Part shown: positions 23,401 to 35,236 of the stretch, in pieces
How positions within the stretch are numbered: the first letter of the stretch is position 1
Layout of the letters: each line of letters starts with the position of its first letter
Source: Stachybotrys elegans
Lineage: Eukaryota > Ascomycota > Sordariomycetes > Hypocreales > Stachybotryaceae
NCBI GenBank assembly: GCA_020746835.1
Contig: JAGPNK010000007.1
Span: forward strand, 1,054,001-1,118,000
Reading direction: 5' to 3'
DNA length: 64,000 nt
The notes under the pieces: model-generated
Told to the model about the DNA's origin: nothing
Databases searched by the model: none
What the model saw: only the letters and a program-made list of their open reading frames with translations
Translations under genes and position numbers: made by a program

Positions 23401-26247
23401 AGAATGCGCATCGTCGTGTGTGCGTGGAAATGACTGTAAGGATGAGGCTTCAAGTGGTCAAACAGCGCCGTCATAAGCTCATCGATGACAGGCGCCATGA
23501 TAGGGTCCAAGTAATCAGCAGTAAGATTATCAACGCACAACTCCAACGTGCGCAGGCCCTGTCCCACAAGATCCGTTCCCGCGCGCAGCGCAACCACCAG
23601 AGGACGCATCAGGAAACTGAGATGAGGCAGAAGGTGGCTCAGTCTTGCCGGGACAGTCAGGCAGAGTTCGACATACAGGTCCCGTTCCGAAGGCTTCCTT
23701 GCAGCCATAAGGAGATTGTTCAAGACGTCCAGAAGCATCTCCAGTAGCGGCAAAATTTGCTTGTACAGCTGTTCGAATTTGCCACCTCCGATGCTACGGA
23801 AGAGCGAGCGCAGCAGCAGGAAGTAATTCATGGGCTCCTCTGCCTTGGTAGACAGCTCAATGGACTTGGTGACAATGTTGACAACATGTGGCAAGAGGAC
23901 CTGCTCGTTCTGCGGGGCGAAGAGTGTTACGGCCATAAATGCCAATTTGAAAAGACGAAGCAAGATGGATGACTTTCGCACGTCAGCCGATCCAACCTGG
24001 TCGATCCGGTCCATGAGGAACTGGAGAAGCATGCCGCAGAAACTGGGTGAGGTGGCCTCGCTCGCAAGGAAAAACTGGGGTATATGCAGCAACGCCGTGT
24101 GATCAAATATCATGTCGTAAAGTCGGGGCATCTCCTGCTGGAATACTTCGTGAAATGTTGCTGGATCGATGCAGTGAAAAACGGTAGCAAATGTCTCCAG
24201 GAGGTCCTTCTCCTCCTTGCTACTCGAAACCATGTAAAAGTTTGCCATGTACTCGACAGGCGACATGTACTGGGACTCGTTGGTGGGCTTCTGGACATCA
24301 AGGCCGTAATACCGGAAGACGTATGCACCCTCGCGGAACAGCTTGACAATAACGTGGACTTCTTCTGCAGTGAAACCGTACGAAATGTCTTGCCAGTGGG
24401 CTGGAGCATTCTTAGGGTCGATTGGATTATGCTCGGTGTCGTTGCAAGTCCGCAGCTGGTAAAAGGTGTTCTTGAGACCATTCATGAGGTTCCTGAACAA
24501 AAATTTGTTGTCCAGGACTGGGTCTGCACCTCTGTCGCGGGGATTGGAGAGCTTGATAGGAACTGCGGTGAAGATATCGGTCTCATCCCAGTCCGGGGTC
24601 CCTTCGTCTTCGGCACGGTAAGAATCGGTGACGCCCTTGTCGGTTTGGTCCCGATACTGCTCAGAAAGCTTGACAGCATTCTTGTACTGTCGATTCATTG
24701 CAGCAAACTTATCCCCAATGGCGTTGAGGATCATCATCAGATAGTGCCGGGCGTCGGCCTTGTTCTCCATCTTTGCGATACACTCCGCCATGTTGAGCAG
24801 TAGTTTGGCGCTCATTGTCTGAAAACTGGTGCCAGGGAAGCTATCCTGGAGGTTCTTGGTGTACACCTCGACCGTCTTGCGGATTTGTTCGGGAGACAGG
24901 GAGTCTCTGACGTGGTGTATCAAGTCGGCGAGCATGCTATACGCCAGTGGCCTCATAGTCTCGTAGACGGTCAGGCCGTCGCCGGTCAACGTCCGCTCAT
25001 CCAGCAACTCCTCGATCTTTGGCAGGAAGATCTTGCGGAAATTGTAGTTGATTATGTGCCTTATAGCAACCAGCAGCTCCTTGCGAGTGGCTGACTTTTC
25101 TCTGGGGCAGTCCTTGAGCAGCCGAACAACGACGTCAGGAAGTGTAGGCAAGAAATCCTGTAGATGCGAGGAATAGGAGCGCAGAAGGAACGCGAGGAAG
25201 CTCATAGTCTTGACTTGAGCTGTTATGAAGTCCCCAAATGCTGCTCGATTCTTGATGGCTGGACACACCCCCGTATGAATCTGACCCTTGGCAGCTGCAT
25301 CAGCATGGGCCTGCTTCTGGGCGCTCGCCTGAAGTGAAAGTGCGTTCTTGATCAGAGGAACAAAGGCGCGGACGTTTTGCTGAACGGTGGCGCGGTACGT
25401 CTGGAAGATGGAGACAACGATGATGGGACATTCCGACAGAACCTTGAACGACTGCATTCCTTTGAGGAGCGGCCTGTTCTGCTGCTGAGGGTCTGCGCCC
25501 AGGTCGGTGACGGAGGCGATGGGGGAGCCAGGTCGAGGAGATTGGAAGTTGGTCTGAGAACTCGCCGTGGATGCCGGACCACCTGCTTGCGTGTTTGAGG
25601 GAACCGAAGCATTATCCAGCTGCTCCCGCACGACCTTGTCCATTTGTTCAAACAGATCCTGGATGAGGTTCAGGAAAACTTGCACCTTGCCCCCCAGCAC
25701 TTTATGTTGATGGCGCATGATATCGGACGTGATTTTGATGCATAGCGTCGCGTTGTCTTCGTTATCGGTCTTGATGAGTTGCATGAGCAAGTCAACAACC
25801 TCGTCGGCGTACGGCTCGAAGGGCTCTGCTGGGCTTTGCATGGACGTTGGTAACCGATGGAGGACTTCCAGGATGCAGTTTCGGAGTTTCTATATGTACG
25901 CGTTAGTCAAACAGACAATCAGACCTGGCACATCCCTGGCAAACCGACCTGCTCCGGCGAGTTGCTTTGAAAGATGCATGGTCCCCGTAGAATGTTGATG
26001 AATATTGGCATCAACCTCTTGAGGAATGCTGGGTATATGGGACCGGTCGTGTAATGATCGAGACTGTCGCGCAAGGTAGTCGCAGCTTCTACCTTGAGTC
26101 GAACTTCTATAATCGATTGTGTTAGATATCCTGACGACGCGAAAAGTGTATAGGAGAGGTCGCGGGGCAGTCGAAATCAGGAAGAGCCGTACCTATCTCG
26201 GCAGTGCTGAGTCGCTTCACGACATCGTCAATAGTCGTTCCCGACAT
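14451..26247 (-). CDS. TRA1: Tra1, PIKK-family pseudokinase scaffold of SAGA and NuA4
   Basis: Tra1 binds transcription activators and brings the SAGA and NuA4 acetyltransferase complexes to promoters. Four exons (26247-26193, 26106-25949, 25889-15198, 15140-14451) give about 3864 aa. The protein starts [20 protein letters not shown]. Long HEAT/TPR-like helical repeats fill most of it, followed by the FAT region and, from about residue 3450, the kinase-like domain with [48 protein letters not shown] and RNPQKI-like [20 protein letters not shown]. The usual kinase catalytic motifs are absent, as expected for Tra1. The FATC tail ends WMPYL. Introns are 86, 59 and 57 nt; the last (15141-15197) is in frame and stop-free. 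Exon 3 alone is 10.7 kb without a stop, which argues for good base accuracy there. Confidence 0.96.
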
Positions 26248-27566
26248 GGCTGCATCATCGGCGTCCGCAGGACGCGGCCTCTTCTCCTGCCCGCGGAGCA
26301 CCTAAGGCGCGGATGCTCGAAACCGAGCAGCGAATCGACTGAACGGGCGCTGCAGTAATGAAAGGCGATGCGACTCGACAAATCGGCTTCGAAGGGCGAG
26401 AAAACGGGAACGAGGAAATAGGTTGATGGCTAATTATTAGGATTCTGCAGCGAGATGGTCGATTGCTGCATGGGAGACAGCGTGAAAGTCGTGAGAATTA
26501 ATGGTCGAAACTGAGAGCCGCCGCTACGCTGGAGTTTAAGTTGAATGTAGCTGGACGCTTCGCGTTGAATTTTACGGAATGCAAGAGCTGGGGGCCTGCT
26601 GTCGCCAAAACCAATGACGCTAGGAGCCGGGTCATAAATATTCCGGGACGTTTTGGCGGCACGCCCCAGAAGATCGTGGTGTGGCTTTATAAGCTAGCTT
26701 AGCGATAAGCTGCCTAGCTCTTATCGGGGGTCTGTGATTGATTCTCTCCAGACGTTCGCGGACATTCCATGCACTAGCAGGTGTGTCTGTAGTTCAAGTG
26801 CAGGGTTCATTGTACGCTAGTGGCACTAGGCTGCAGCGTGTTTGACCTATCACTGGAGAGAGTGTCACCTCAGTTGTCAAGGTTTGGTCAAGCCCAAGAA
26901 CAAAGTTGAGCCTCAACGCCTCTTCGCACAGAATTTATCAGCAGCGTTTAGTATGCAAAAGAGCATACAGAGGTTTGTCGCCTAATTAATCCCACAAGCT
27001 CGGTTAGTAATCGACCGCCAGTTTGCACACAATGACGACTCGGCGAGATTAGATCGCGAGCTGGGAGCTCAGTGCTCGTCTGCTACCCTGTAGGAAAACA
27101 TGTGAATACTACACGGCAGTTCAGCAGCTGATGACCCCCTCTTTTAACGCCTTGGTCACTTTTGTTATTCTCGAACTATCCTGTGGGATTTTCCTTCGGA
27201 GTGGTATTTTCGGGTGACGGCTTCCCTATGTTTATCCACAAACAGGCCAACTACCGGATACAACCTTCAAATTCTGGCACTGACACCTCAAAGTCATACA
27301 TTTATGTTAGCGACACGTGCCCCGCCAAATTCGATATCACTTTGGCGGGGCATGCTTTCAAGAAGAAACACAATACGCGATCGAGTCAAAAAATATTGTG
27401 ACAAAACGTCCTCAGCAACATTACATTGAACCTGCATTATTCCTACCGGATTTTTTTGCACAGATTTCAGTAGTCCAAGTAACGTGAGCGCTTGACTCTT
27501 CCATCCCATGCCCCCCCGATATCGCCAACGCATAGCTAACCTTCCCCCAGTCGAAGACAACGAAAG
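26248..27566. promoter_or_regulatory. divergent TRA1-AIG2 promoter region with two inverted repeats
   Basis: This 1.3-kb region between divergent start codons has no gene. It holds a pair of inverted GATA sites (CGATAAG 26703-26709, CTTATCG 26720-26726) and a perfect 11-bp inverted repeat GCCCCGCCAAA/TTTGGCGGGGC (27319-27329 and 27341-27351, 11-nt spacer). A CCAAT motif lies near 26610. No function is shown by sequence alone. Confidence 0.5.
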
Positions 27567-28235
27567 ATGAGCGGAGAGCATACTGCCTTCTTCTATGGTA
27601 TGCCGTTTGGTTGTCGCTAAGAATGAATAGTTACTAACTGATCACTAGGCACACTGGTAAGACTGGGCGCTTTATAAGGGAGACTTATCGTGTTAACCGA
27701 TACAGATGGCCCCTGAGGTCTTCTTCAGTGTCTGCTACCTCGACTCAAGTCCACCGGAAGCCGTACGTAACCTGTACACGTTTAGCCCAGCCATTCTCGA
27801 TGGATACTGCCGCCATCGGGTCAAGTATGCCGACTACCCGGCCATTATCCCGGAGGAGGGTCACACGGTCCGTGGCATCTACGCCACCGGCCTGACGGAT
27901 GCCAACCTCAGCAAGCTGGATTTCTTCGAAGGTTCCGAATATGAACGCAAAACTGTCAGCATAAGACTGGAGGAGAAAGACACTAACGGCAACATTGTTC
28001 TGGGGGAGACCAAGACGACGTCTGTCTATGTCTTCATCCGCCCAGAGGGCGTGGAGAGGGGGGAGTGGGATTTTGAGAAGTTCTGCAAGGAGAAGATGCA
28101 GTCATGGACGAGGGGCGACTGGGCATTTGATCAAGGTACGAAGACACCAGATTCCATGGCGTCTTGAGGAGTTTATGAATGCTGACAGCGATAGACCCAG
28201 ACGATAGAGCTAAGGTAGAGAGTGCGGCAGTTTGA
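27567..28235 (+). CDS. AIG2-type gamma-glutamylcyclotransferase-like protein
   Basis: The family has a cyclotransferase fold acting on gamma-glutamyl amines or related substrates; the substrate here is unknown. Exons: 27567-27597, an 8-nt exon 27649-27656, 27706-28135 and probably 28195-28235, giving about 169 aa. The first three exons join to MSGEHTAFFYGTLMAPEVFF, containing the signature YGTLM loop. Later motifs are AILDGYCRHRVKYADYPAI and LDFFEGSEYERK, which carries the acidic residue typical of the active site. The last intron (28136-28194, GTACGA...GATAG) is proposed because it joins DWAFDQ to DPDDRAKVE. Without it the frame ends at 28167 with an unrelated tail. The 8-nt exon is needed to complete the GTL loop. 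Confidence 0.85.
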
Positions 28236-31200
28236 GCGTGCTGGATCCCAGGAGAACAGTCCGAGACGTGCTGGATGCGGAGGAGGCACAGAAAGGATTG
28301 TTTTCGGTCGACGAGATGCCCAAAGGTTCGTTCAGAATAATTACGGAGACACTGCCCCAAGGCACGAGACAGTGGTCACACTTCTGTGGCCAGGCATCAT
28401 AGCAAAGGGGAAACCAACAGATCCAAGCCGACAGGAGCCAACTGCACTTGCTGTTTCATGGACCAATTATAGCACACAAAATCGTTGAGAACTAGAACAT
28501 GGGACATGACACCAAGCATGGTGAAGTTTGAGCAACAGGTCAACAAGACCCATGAAGCCATCGTGAACCCACGGGGGCTGGGCCAAGGAAGGTTCAGATC
28601 CTCTTCGGATCATTGGCACAGCCCGGCGCCGTGATGTGGCTCGCTTGGTCCGGCCATCGCGTTCATGCATTGATTGCATAGACTATCAAGGTGGCAGTGA
28701 TGTGCCTTGCATGCGAATTGAACCAGGGTAGCGAGAGCCGAGCCACCAAAATTAGGAATACAGGCATGGCCCGTCCACCGGGGCTCGTGTGCTGTGCGCA
28801 CGTCCAGGATATGGTTTTTTTTTCGCATCGAAGAAGCTCCTCTTTCCCTCAGGATCTACCTGATTTACGATCACAAGTGGGACGAACATCTCCACCGGAG
28901 GAGAGGCTTGGCTTTCTTGTCTACCAGGATGGAGTTTTGTTGTTAGGCGCATGGGACCGGGCTGAGCTTCCGAATGTCGACTGACTCGAGACGGAGGAGA
29001 GCGGCATCGCGTCACAAGGAGCCATGCCAGCCCTAGACGGAGAAATTCATGCGAAACTTGATGTGTATGCTGCCGCCTTACTCGTGTAGCAGATGTCGAA
29101 AATACGACTCGCACAGGCCAACCGAGTCTTGCATCGGATGACGATCGCCGGGAGCAAGGCACAGGTCCTGCCTGAGTAGGTCAGTTAATCCGACGATAAT
29201 TTGTTTTCGTGCTTGGCAGTGAGCGAAAGGCCTGGTTACTCGCACCCTCGTCAGGTGAGGCAGGAGATTGGCTTGTATGAGAGGAGTGCTGTGCTATTTC
29301 CAGGCTTGTTGCATGTCTTGACAGCTCAGTCGCACGAGAAGGCATCGCTCACGCCAGGGTCGCTTATTTCGTACGGCGAGGATGCTGGAGCTGCTGCCCG
29401 GTGGTGAGATACCGCGACGGGCAAAGAGCCAAGTGGTCCCCCTACGCCTCAGGTCGCCCAGAGTTAGCGCTGATGGTGCGGAGTGCCGAACAACATAGAA
29501 AGGATGGGAAGACAACAAGATAGGGCGATGCCGAGCGATACGCCCTTTTGCGAGGGGAGCCAACGTATGTAGGTGAGCCTGTGCCGCGCGACCCGCAACT
29601 TGACGTTGGTTGCTCTCATGACCTGTTTCTTGGGTCTTGTTTGCACTGACAATTGGCGCTAGGGCAAGCCCCGGGATTTTTCTTTGCTTTTTCTTCTTCT
29701 TTGGTCTGTCGTCGGGCGCCTGCATGCGCGATGACGAGACGAACGACACCGATCAGGCGGTTGCCCGCGCACCCACACACACCATTGGGAAGAAGAAAAG
29801 AGGCAAGTTGTTTCTTGAAACACGGGGTCCGTTTCAGCATTGCGGGCTAAAATGTGATATAATTCCTTGGGCTGCCTTAGGGCCAAATTCCGTGCATTTG
29901 TCCTTTTGGGCTAGTATCCACTGATCTGTCCGCCTGATGGAGGGACCCAAAGCGCGGGCGGCGGCTCCATCTTCCATCCGCCAGCACATAGCAATTACTA
30001 GGTGAATATAGCCAACTGGTCTGCGGCGGCGTTGTGGCAAGCTCTCGTCCGTTCCGTTGATCCATGGCAATACGACGTCGCCTGTCCGTCCGTCGCTGGG
30101 CGATTATTTCCATCTGCATGATGCCCCGCAGGTCAGCCAATTCCCATGCATCCTTTGCGGTGTATGTCTGGGGTTTTCAGTGACATGTGGTCAGGGCCGG
30201 TGGCGTCTGTGATAGTATCTGGGACCAGCACTTTGGTTGGCTGTCGTCGACCTCTTCTCATCCATTTTCAGGTTGTTTCCAGACCGAACACCAGATGAAA
30301 CGGGCCCAAATGTCAAGCAACCTAGCCACATGGCAGCTGAATAGCTGTATGCGACCGACTAACGCAGCCACCGGCCATACCAAGACCTCATCTCAGCTGT
30401 TTTGAAGTCGCAGCCAATAGCACCGCCTGCCTCGCCTCTGCCATGGCGCCACGGAAATCATGTCGAGAAGAACAGAACCCTGGGCGCGAGAGAGGCTAGT
30501 GAACCACGCCGCCGGGCACAGCTGGACTGGATTCCCATACCAAGGCTTGTTGCCATAAGTGGCGGGGCCGGGCGAGTTAGCCCGACAGCTCACGGCTAGT
30601 GCCAACATTCGCATGGGCCGGACGGATGAATGGTTGGCTGCAGTCGTTGATGGGCATTCACCGATTTTGGGTCGACGGGGGGAGGGCTGGCAAGGTGTCC
30701 ACCCAATCAGAATATAGAACGCCAAGCCCAGGTGCCAGGCCCTGCCTCTGGGCTCTACTACGTAGTATTTCGGTCACAGCGTGCCTCTCCCGTCACCACC
30801 ATCCCCGCTTCCTCCCAGGCCTCTGCCGTTGAGCCCCTGCCACTGATCCCATCATGTATGTATGTATGTATGGGTTATGCTGCACGGCTCGCGAATCGCC
30901 CAGCAATGATGGGTGGATAATCCGTTACGCGGGTGCTACGGCAGGTAGTGCTTTGACGATCTCGTCCGACATGCCCTGAACAGCAACATGTTCCATCTCC
31001 TTCTCCCCGCCGCCGCTCTTTTGTCCGTTGCAGCCCATGTCTGCTGCAGTGCCGTTACAACGCATCATGTCCAAATTCTCCGTGGACGGGGGGGAGGGAT
31101 GAGACATTCTGTTGGCGCCATCATCATCCACCAAAGACACGTTACCATCACATCACATCTCGTCACTTCCATCTCTATCTTAGGCGAATCGAGAGACGAA

Positions 31201-32505
31201 ACAAACCAGAGCTGCATCGGGTAGCTCATTGCTATTTTCAGGGCCTACGGCGACGACCTAGATTCAAGCTGAGGTGACGGCTTTGTTTCGCATAATGTTT
31301 GTGTGTATTTTGATATCCAGCTGCCTTGTAGGTCCTACTTCGTGACAACGCCAATGCGCCGGGTCCCTTGTACCATCTGGCAACGCCGTCACTTGGGTGC
31401 TAACCTACCTTACCCAAGGCTGGCCTGGCCCTGTTCGTCTCATCACTTTCTGACGGATCTCGGAATAGTAGAGACAACCTGTGCCGCCTGCAGGTTACTT
31501 CCTGTCCATACATGTCTCGCCGGCCTTGGCCGCTTACTATGGAGAGAGAAGCCGTAAGAGATGAATCCTGAGGCTGATGCTCCTCCGCATTTTTCTTTCT
31601 TACCGCGGATAGACTTCAGGGGGTACGATGCGTCTGCTATGGCCTCGCCCCTGATGGCAAAAGGGGAGGAAAGGCGAGTACTAAGGTAGGTAGGTATGGA
31701 AGGTACTTACTTACATTGCAGTAAGTGAGATGGAAGGAGTGCAGCTGCAACCCTCCTGCCACCGGGATATTTCCCTTTCGGACGTTTACCCAGATCAGCC
31801 AAAAGTAAATTATAATAATGTAATTAAAATACTAAGTAAATGAGAAAAAGCAGAAAGAGGACAACTTGAAACAAACACCATCAGCCTATCACCGGCCTCT
31901 CCACGACCCTCAGCATCACATCCCCCCGGAAAACAACGCACCTTTCTTTTTCTTCTTTCTTCTCTCGGCAAGGATGTTCTCCTTCTCTCAGTCGATCATG
32001 GTCCTCCCTCTTCAGGCTGGCGCCCACCCTTCTTCTCCACTCCGCCCGAGGCGATCCATGCTCCCCTGCCTGGCCAGTTCCACCCCGGACGAGTCAAGAC
32101 GCAGGACGCCTCCTTGCTGAGCCGCAGGGCCCTTTTTCGAGACTGGCTTGACGGGCAAGACGGCAAGACGGGCTTGACTGGGTCGACCAGTTGGCACACC
32201 ACCTGTCTGTCTTCGCCTCCGCACCGTCCACATGGCAGGCAGTCCGGCCACAGGCCCCCTCCCCTCCACCCCCCCTCTCCCTCCAACCCCTGGCCCGAGA
32301 CCAGCCAGCCAACCATGGCCAGGAGACGCCTTGTTCCTGCAGCTCAGGCTCGTTCCTTGTCGCTTAGCCTGCTTGGCTCTCGTCGTCCCGTCTTGTCTCT
32401 TCGCATGCTAGCGTCGAGTCTGGGCTCAGCTGCCTCCTCCGGCACTCACCGGGGTTGTGCGGTTTGGGCCATCCAGAACCACTCGTCTCGTCCGTCACGA
32501 CGTAG
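28236..32505. other. long gene-poor stretch upstream of the LPMO gene
   Basis: About 4.3 kb without a recognisable coding region on either strand. The open frames are short or low-complexity, and none shows splice-linked domains. A (TATG)n microsatellite lies at about 30854-30872, and an AT-rich patch at about 31805-31845. It may hold regulatory sequence for the secreted protein downstream, a non-coding RNA or a decayed gene; I cannot tell which. Confidence 0.5.
30854..30872. repeat. (ATGT)n microsatellite
   Basis: Four to five tandem TATG/ATGT units in the gene-poor stretch. It is visible directly in the sequence. Confidence 0.8.
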
Positions 32506-33029
32506 TATAAGACGGCGCTTGTCTCCCGCCTCCAGTCTGGCTTTTCCCCTCTCTTCACCACCAGCATCAGTCTACAGTTCAATCCTTTTTCTACTCGCTT
32601 GAGTCCTTCCTTTCCTTTCATTCATTCACACATTCCTTCAGGCTAGTCCTACCAAACAACAACGTGCAAGTCACAACATTCCTTCACAAAAAAATCCAAC
32701 AACTTCAGCTCGACGCTTCCAACAGCTTTACGCACCTGTTCCAACGCTTCAAGGATCTCTTGTGTAAGTGGCTTTCTGCGCACTATCAGCACTTTCATCC
32801 CAAAGGCAAACCAGGTTTGGTATACCCTCACCGAGCTTGCTCAGAAGATGATACCCAAACATCGACTTCACTTTTACTTCACCTTCTTTATACAATCAAC
32901 TAATAGTCTTTGCAGGAACCATTCATTCCAACGTTCTCAAACAGTAGCCTATACTGTCGACTCTGCAAACCACATTCCTTCAACAACATTCATTTCTAAC
33001 ACTTTTCGAATACCCAACAACTTTTCAAG
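32506..33029 (+). promoter_or_regulatory. probable core promoter and intron-containing 5' leader of the LPMO gene
   Basis: TATAAG at 32506-32511 is followed by a long CT-rich tract (about 32520-32600), the usual fungal initiation context. The leader is CA-rich as in strongly expressed fungal genes. It contains a good 152-nt intron: donor GTAAGT at 32764, branch-like CTAAT near 32901, acceptor TTTGCAG ending at 32915. The position of the transcription start is inferred. Confidence 0.5.
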
Positions 33030-34058
33030 ATGTTCTCCAAGGCTCTTTCTTTCACCGGACTGGTTTCCGTTGCTAGCGCTCACATCCTCATGACCAACCC
33101 TGTTCCCTACGGCGGAATCGACAACGGCCCTCTCTTCGCCGACGGCTCCAACTTCCCCTGCAAGTCTGTCGCCTACAACGCCAACGGCATCTCCAACACC
33201 TACGCCCAGGGCAGCTCCCAGACCCTCTCCTTCAAGGGCACTGCCGTCCACGGTGGTGGTTCTTGCCAGGTCTCCGTCACCACCGATCTCGCCCCTACCC
33301 GCGACAGTGTCTGGAAGGTCATCCACTCCATCGAGGGTGGCTGCCCTGCCCGTGACACCCCCGGCAACATCGGTGACAATGCCGAGACTCCCGTCCCTTT
33401 CACCTACGACTTCCAGATCCCCAGCGACCTGGCTGCCGGCGAGTACACTCTTGCCTGGACTTGGTTCAACAAGGTCGGCAACCGTGAGATGTACATGAAC
33501 TGCGCCCCCGTCACCGTCACCGGCTCCGGCGGCAGCCAGACCTTCCTGAATGACCTCCCGGACATGTTCACTGCCAACATCGGCAACGGATGCACCACCA
33601 CCGAGGGCACCGACCTCGAGTTCCCCAACCCCGGTAACTCGGTTGAGTTTGGCAACTCCGGTGTCAGCGCCTTCGGTGGCCCCAGCGGTAACTGCCCTGC
33701 CGGCGGCTCTACTCCTGTCGCTCCTCCTTCTGCTCCCGTTGAGGCTCCCGTTGAGGCCCCCGTCCAGCCTCCTGTTGAGGCTCCTGTCCAGCCCCCCGTC
33801 GAGGCTCCCGTCGAGGCTCCTGCCGCTCCCGCCCCTGCTCCCGTCACCGGCGGCCAGGCTCCCGGCACTGCCTGCGCTCCCGAGGGTGACTTCAACTGCA
33901 TTGACGGCTCCAACTTCCAGCGCTGCGCCAGCGGTGTCTGGTCTCCTCTCATGCCCGTCGCTGCTGGCACCACCTGTGTTCCCGGCCAGGGCGCTACCCT
34001 CAACTTTGCCAAGCGCAGCCGCACCTTCGCCCGCCGCGCCATGGCCATCCGTGCCTAA
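33030..34058 (+). CDS. secreted lytic polysaccharide monooxygenase, AA11-type, with C-terminal CBM19-like module
   Basis: Probable copper enzyme that oxidatively cleaves chitin outside the cell. It is a single exon of 342 aa. A 17-residue signal peptide (MFSKALSFTGLVSVASA) precedes His18, which becomes the N-terminal histidine of the copper brace. The second histidine is His74 in GTAVHGGGSCQ and the axial tyrosine is Tyr155 in REMYMNCAP. In mature numbering these are His1, His57 and Tyr138, close to the spacing known for AA11. A Pro/Val/Glu/Ala linker (about residues 232-273, repeating PVEAP and PVQPP) leads to a small Cys-rich domain (TACAPEGDFNCIDGSNFQRC...TTCVPG) resembling CBM19-type chitin-binding modules. 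The basic tail contains KRSRTFARR. Activity and substrate are inferred. Confidence 0.85.
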   Translation: MFSKALSFTGLVSVASAHILMTNPVPYGGIDNGPLFADGSNFPCKSVAYNANGISNTYAQGSSQTLSFKGTAVHGGGSCQVSVTTDLAPTRDSVWKVIHSIEGGCPARDTPGNIGDNAETPVPFTYDFQIPSDLAAGEYTLAWTWFNKVGNREMYMNCAPVTVTGSGGSQTFLNDLPDMFTANIGNGCTTTEGTDLEFPNPGNSVEFGNSGVSAFGGPSGNCPAGGSTPVAPPSAPVEAPVEAPVQPPVEAPVQPPVEAPVEAPAAPAPAPVTGGQAPGTACAPEGDFNCIDGSNFQRCASGVWSPLMPVAAGTTCVPGQGATLNFAKRSRTFARRAMAIRA

Positions 34059-35236
34059 GTCATTTCTGCTACTTACGAGGAGACGATTTTCCTTTGGTAG
34101 TCTATTTGGTGGGAAGGGAAGCGGGACATGTTTGGTGATGATTTGAACATTGGTAAAAACTTTGAAGAGCACTCGCATACATCGGAACGGCAGAGCTGGA
34201 CTGGAGTTTGCAGACTCTTGGTACATATTTTTGGAATTCGTTGTGTCTTTTCGGACTCTGTACATCTACACTGGCTTTGTATTTGATGTTTTATCCTCTT
34301 GGACTGTGTCCAGGGGACTGTTTATAGACCTGCATACATACTGCATTTTCACAACCTCATGGCTTCTTCTTAAGTGACTACAGATTGCATCACTAGTACC
34401 GGGTTTTGCATTGACCCTTTCTGCATATTCGATGCAGCATCATTCTAACGTCGCTCTTCTGTCACAGGAATGGGATCCACATCTTCAGGAACAAGAACAC
34501 CCAAAAAGAAAAAGAAAAAAGAACCAGGGGTCGAAGCGCCACAGAACCCCTTTTTTTCATCAGCGGCTGTTTTAGCCTGTAGACGCCGAACCCCCTGATT
34601 GGACTGTGCTCTTGTCGAACCCCTTATCCCATCTCGGACGTGCCGTACCAATCGAGCCAATTGTGTGCTGATCTTCCTTTTGGCTCTTTGCCTTTTCTCA
34701 CTAGAGAATAAAGGAGAAGGGGAGGGGTGGGGAGGGGTGGAAGGGCCGAATGAGAGAGCGAAGGAGCCCAACGGCATAAGAGTGAGTGTAGGGGCAAAGG
34801 CAGGAGAAGTAATATCACCATGCTATATATGCCGGGTCGGTAGTTGATGCTCGAACATAGGAGGGGCCCGTTGGCTGTCGCGTTCTGGACTGATCAGCCC
34901 CTTGATGCACTCGGTTCATGGTTCCGTGAAGCAGAATGCCCCCCCACTTGTCTGCTGATAATGGATGCAAGAAGGATGTATAAAATCAAGGCGTCACAAA
35001 AATGGTAATCAGATCACGGCATAGTCGATCGGCAGCTTCGCATGTTATCGCAAACTGGATAGACATGGAGAAGAGTAGAAAAAATTAGATGAAAGGAAGA
35101 GCAAGAGAGACATAAAACATGAGGCACGTGCTGACACTTCAGGCTGTGGCGGACGGGAAGAATAATAGACATTGATGTATATAATAAACAAAATACCGTC
35201 GCCTCGGTTAAAAGAACATCAGCCATCCCAGAGCCT
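34059..35236. other. 3' flank of the LPMO gene
   Basis: No credible gene is seen. The first 350 bp are T-rich and look like 3'UTR. The remainder has only short or low-complexity frames. Confidence 0.45.

Noticed and set aside
14649..25651. Numerous frames on both strands inside TRA1
   Set aside because: All overlap one continuous, recognisable minus-strand protein.
28752..29162. 136-codon minus-strand frame in the gene-poor stretch
   Set aside because: No splice partners, no motif, composition like the surrounding noncoding DNA.
32114..32602. 162-codon frame upstream of the LPMO gene
   Set aside because: Ser/Pro/Arg-rich, spans the probable TATA element and CT-rich initiation tract; no domain.
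32949..34265. 438-codon open frame antisense to the LPMO gene
   Set aside because: It is a mirror of strong C-ending codon bias on the sense strand: Gly/Val/Ala/Asp-rich with no domain or signal.
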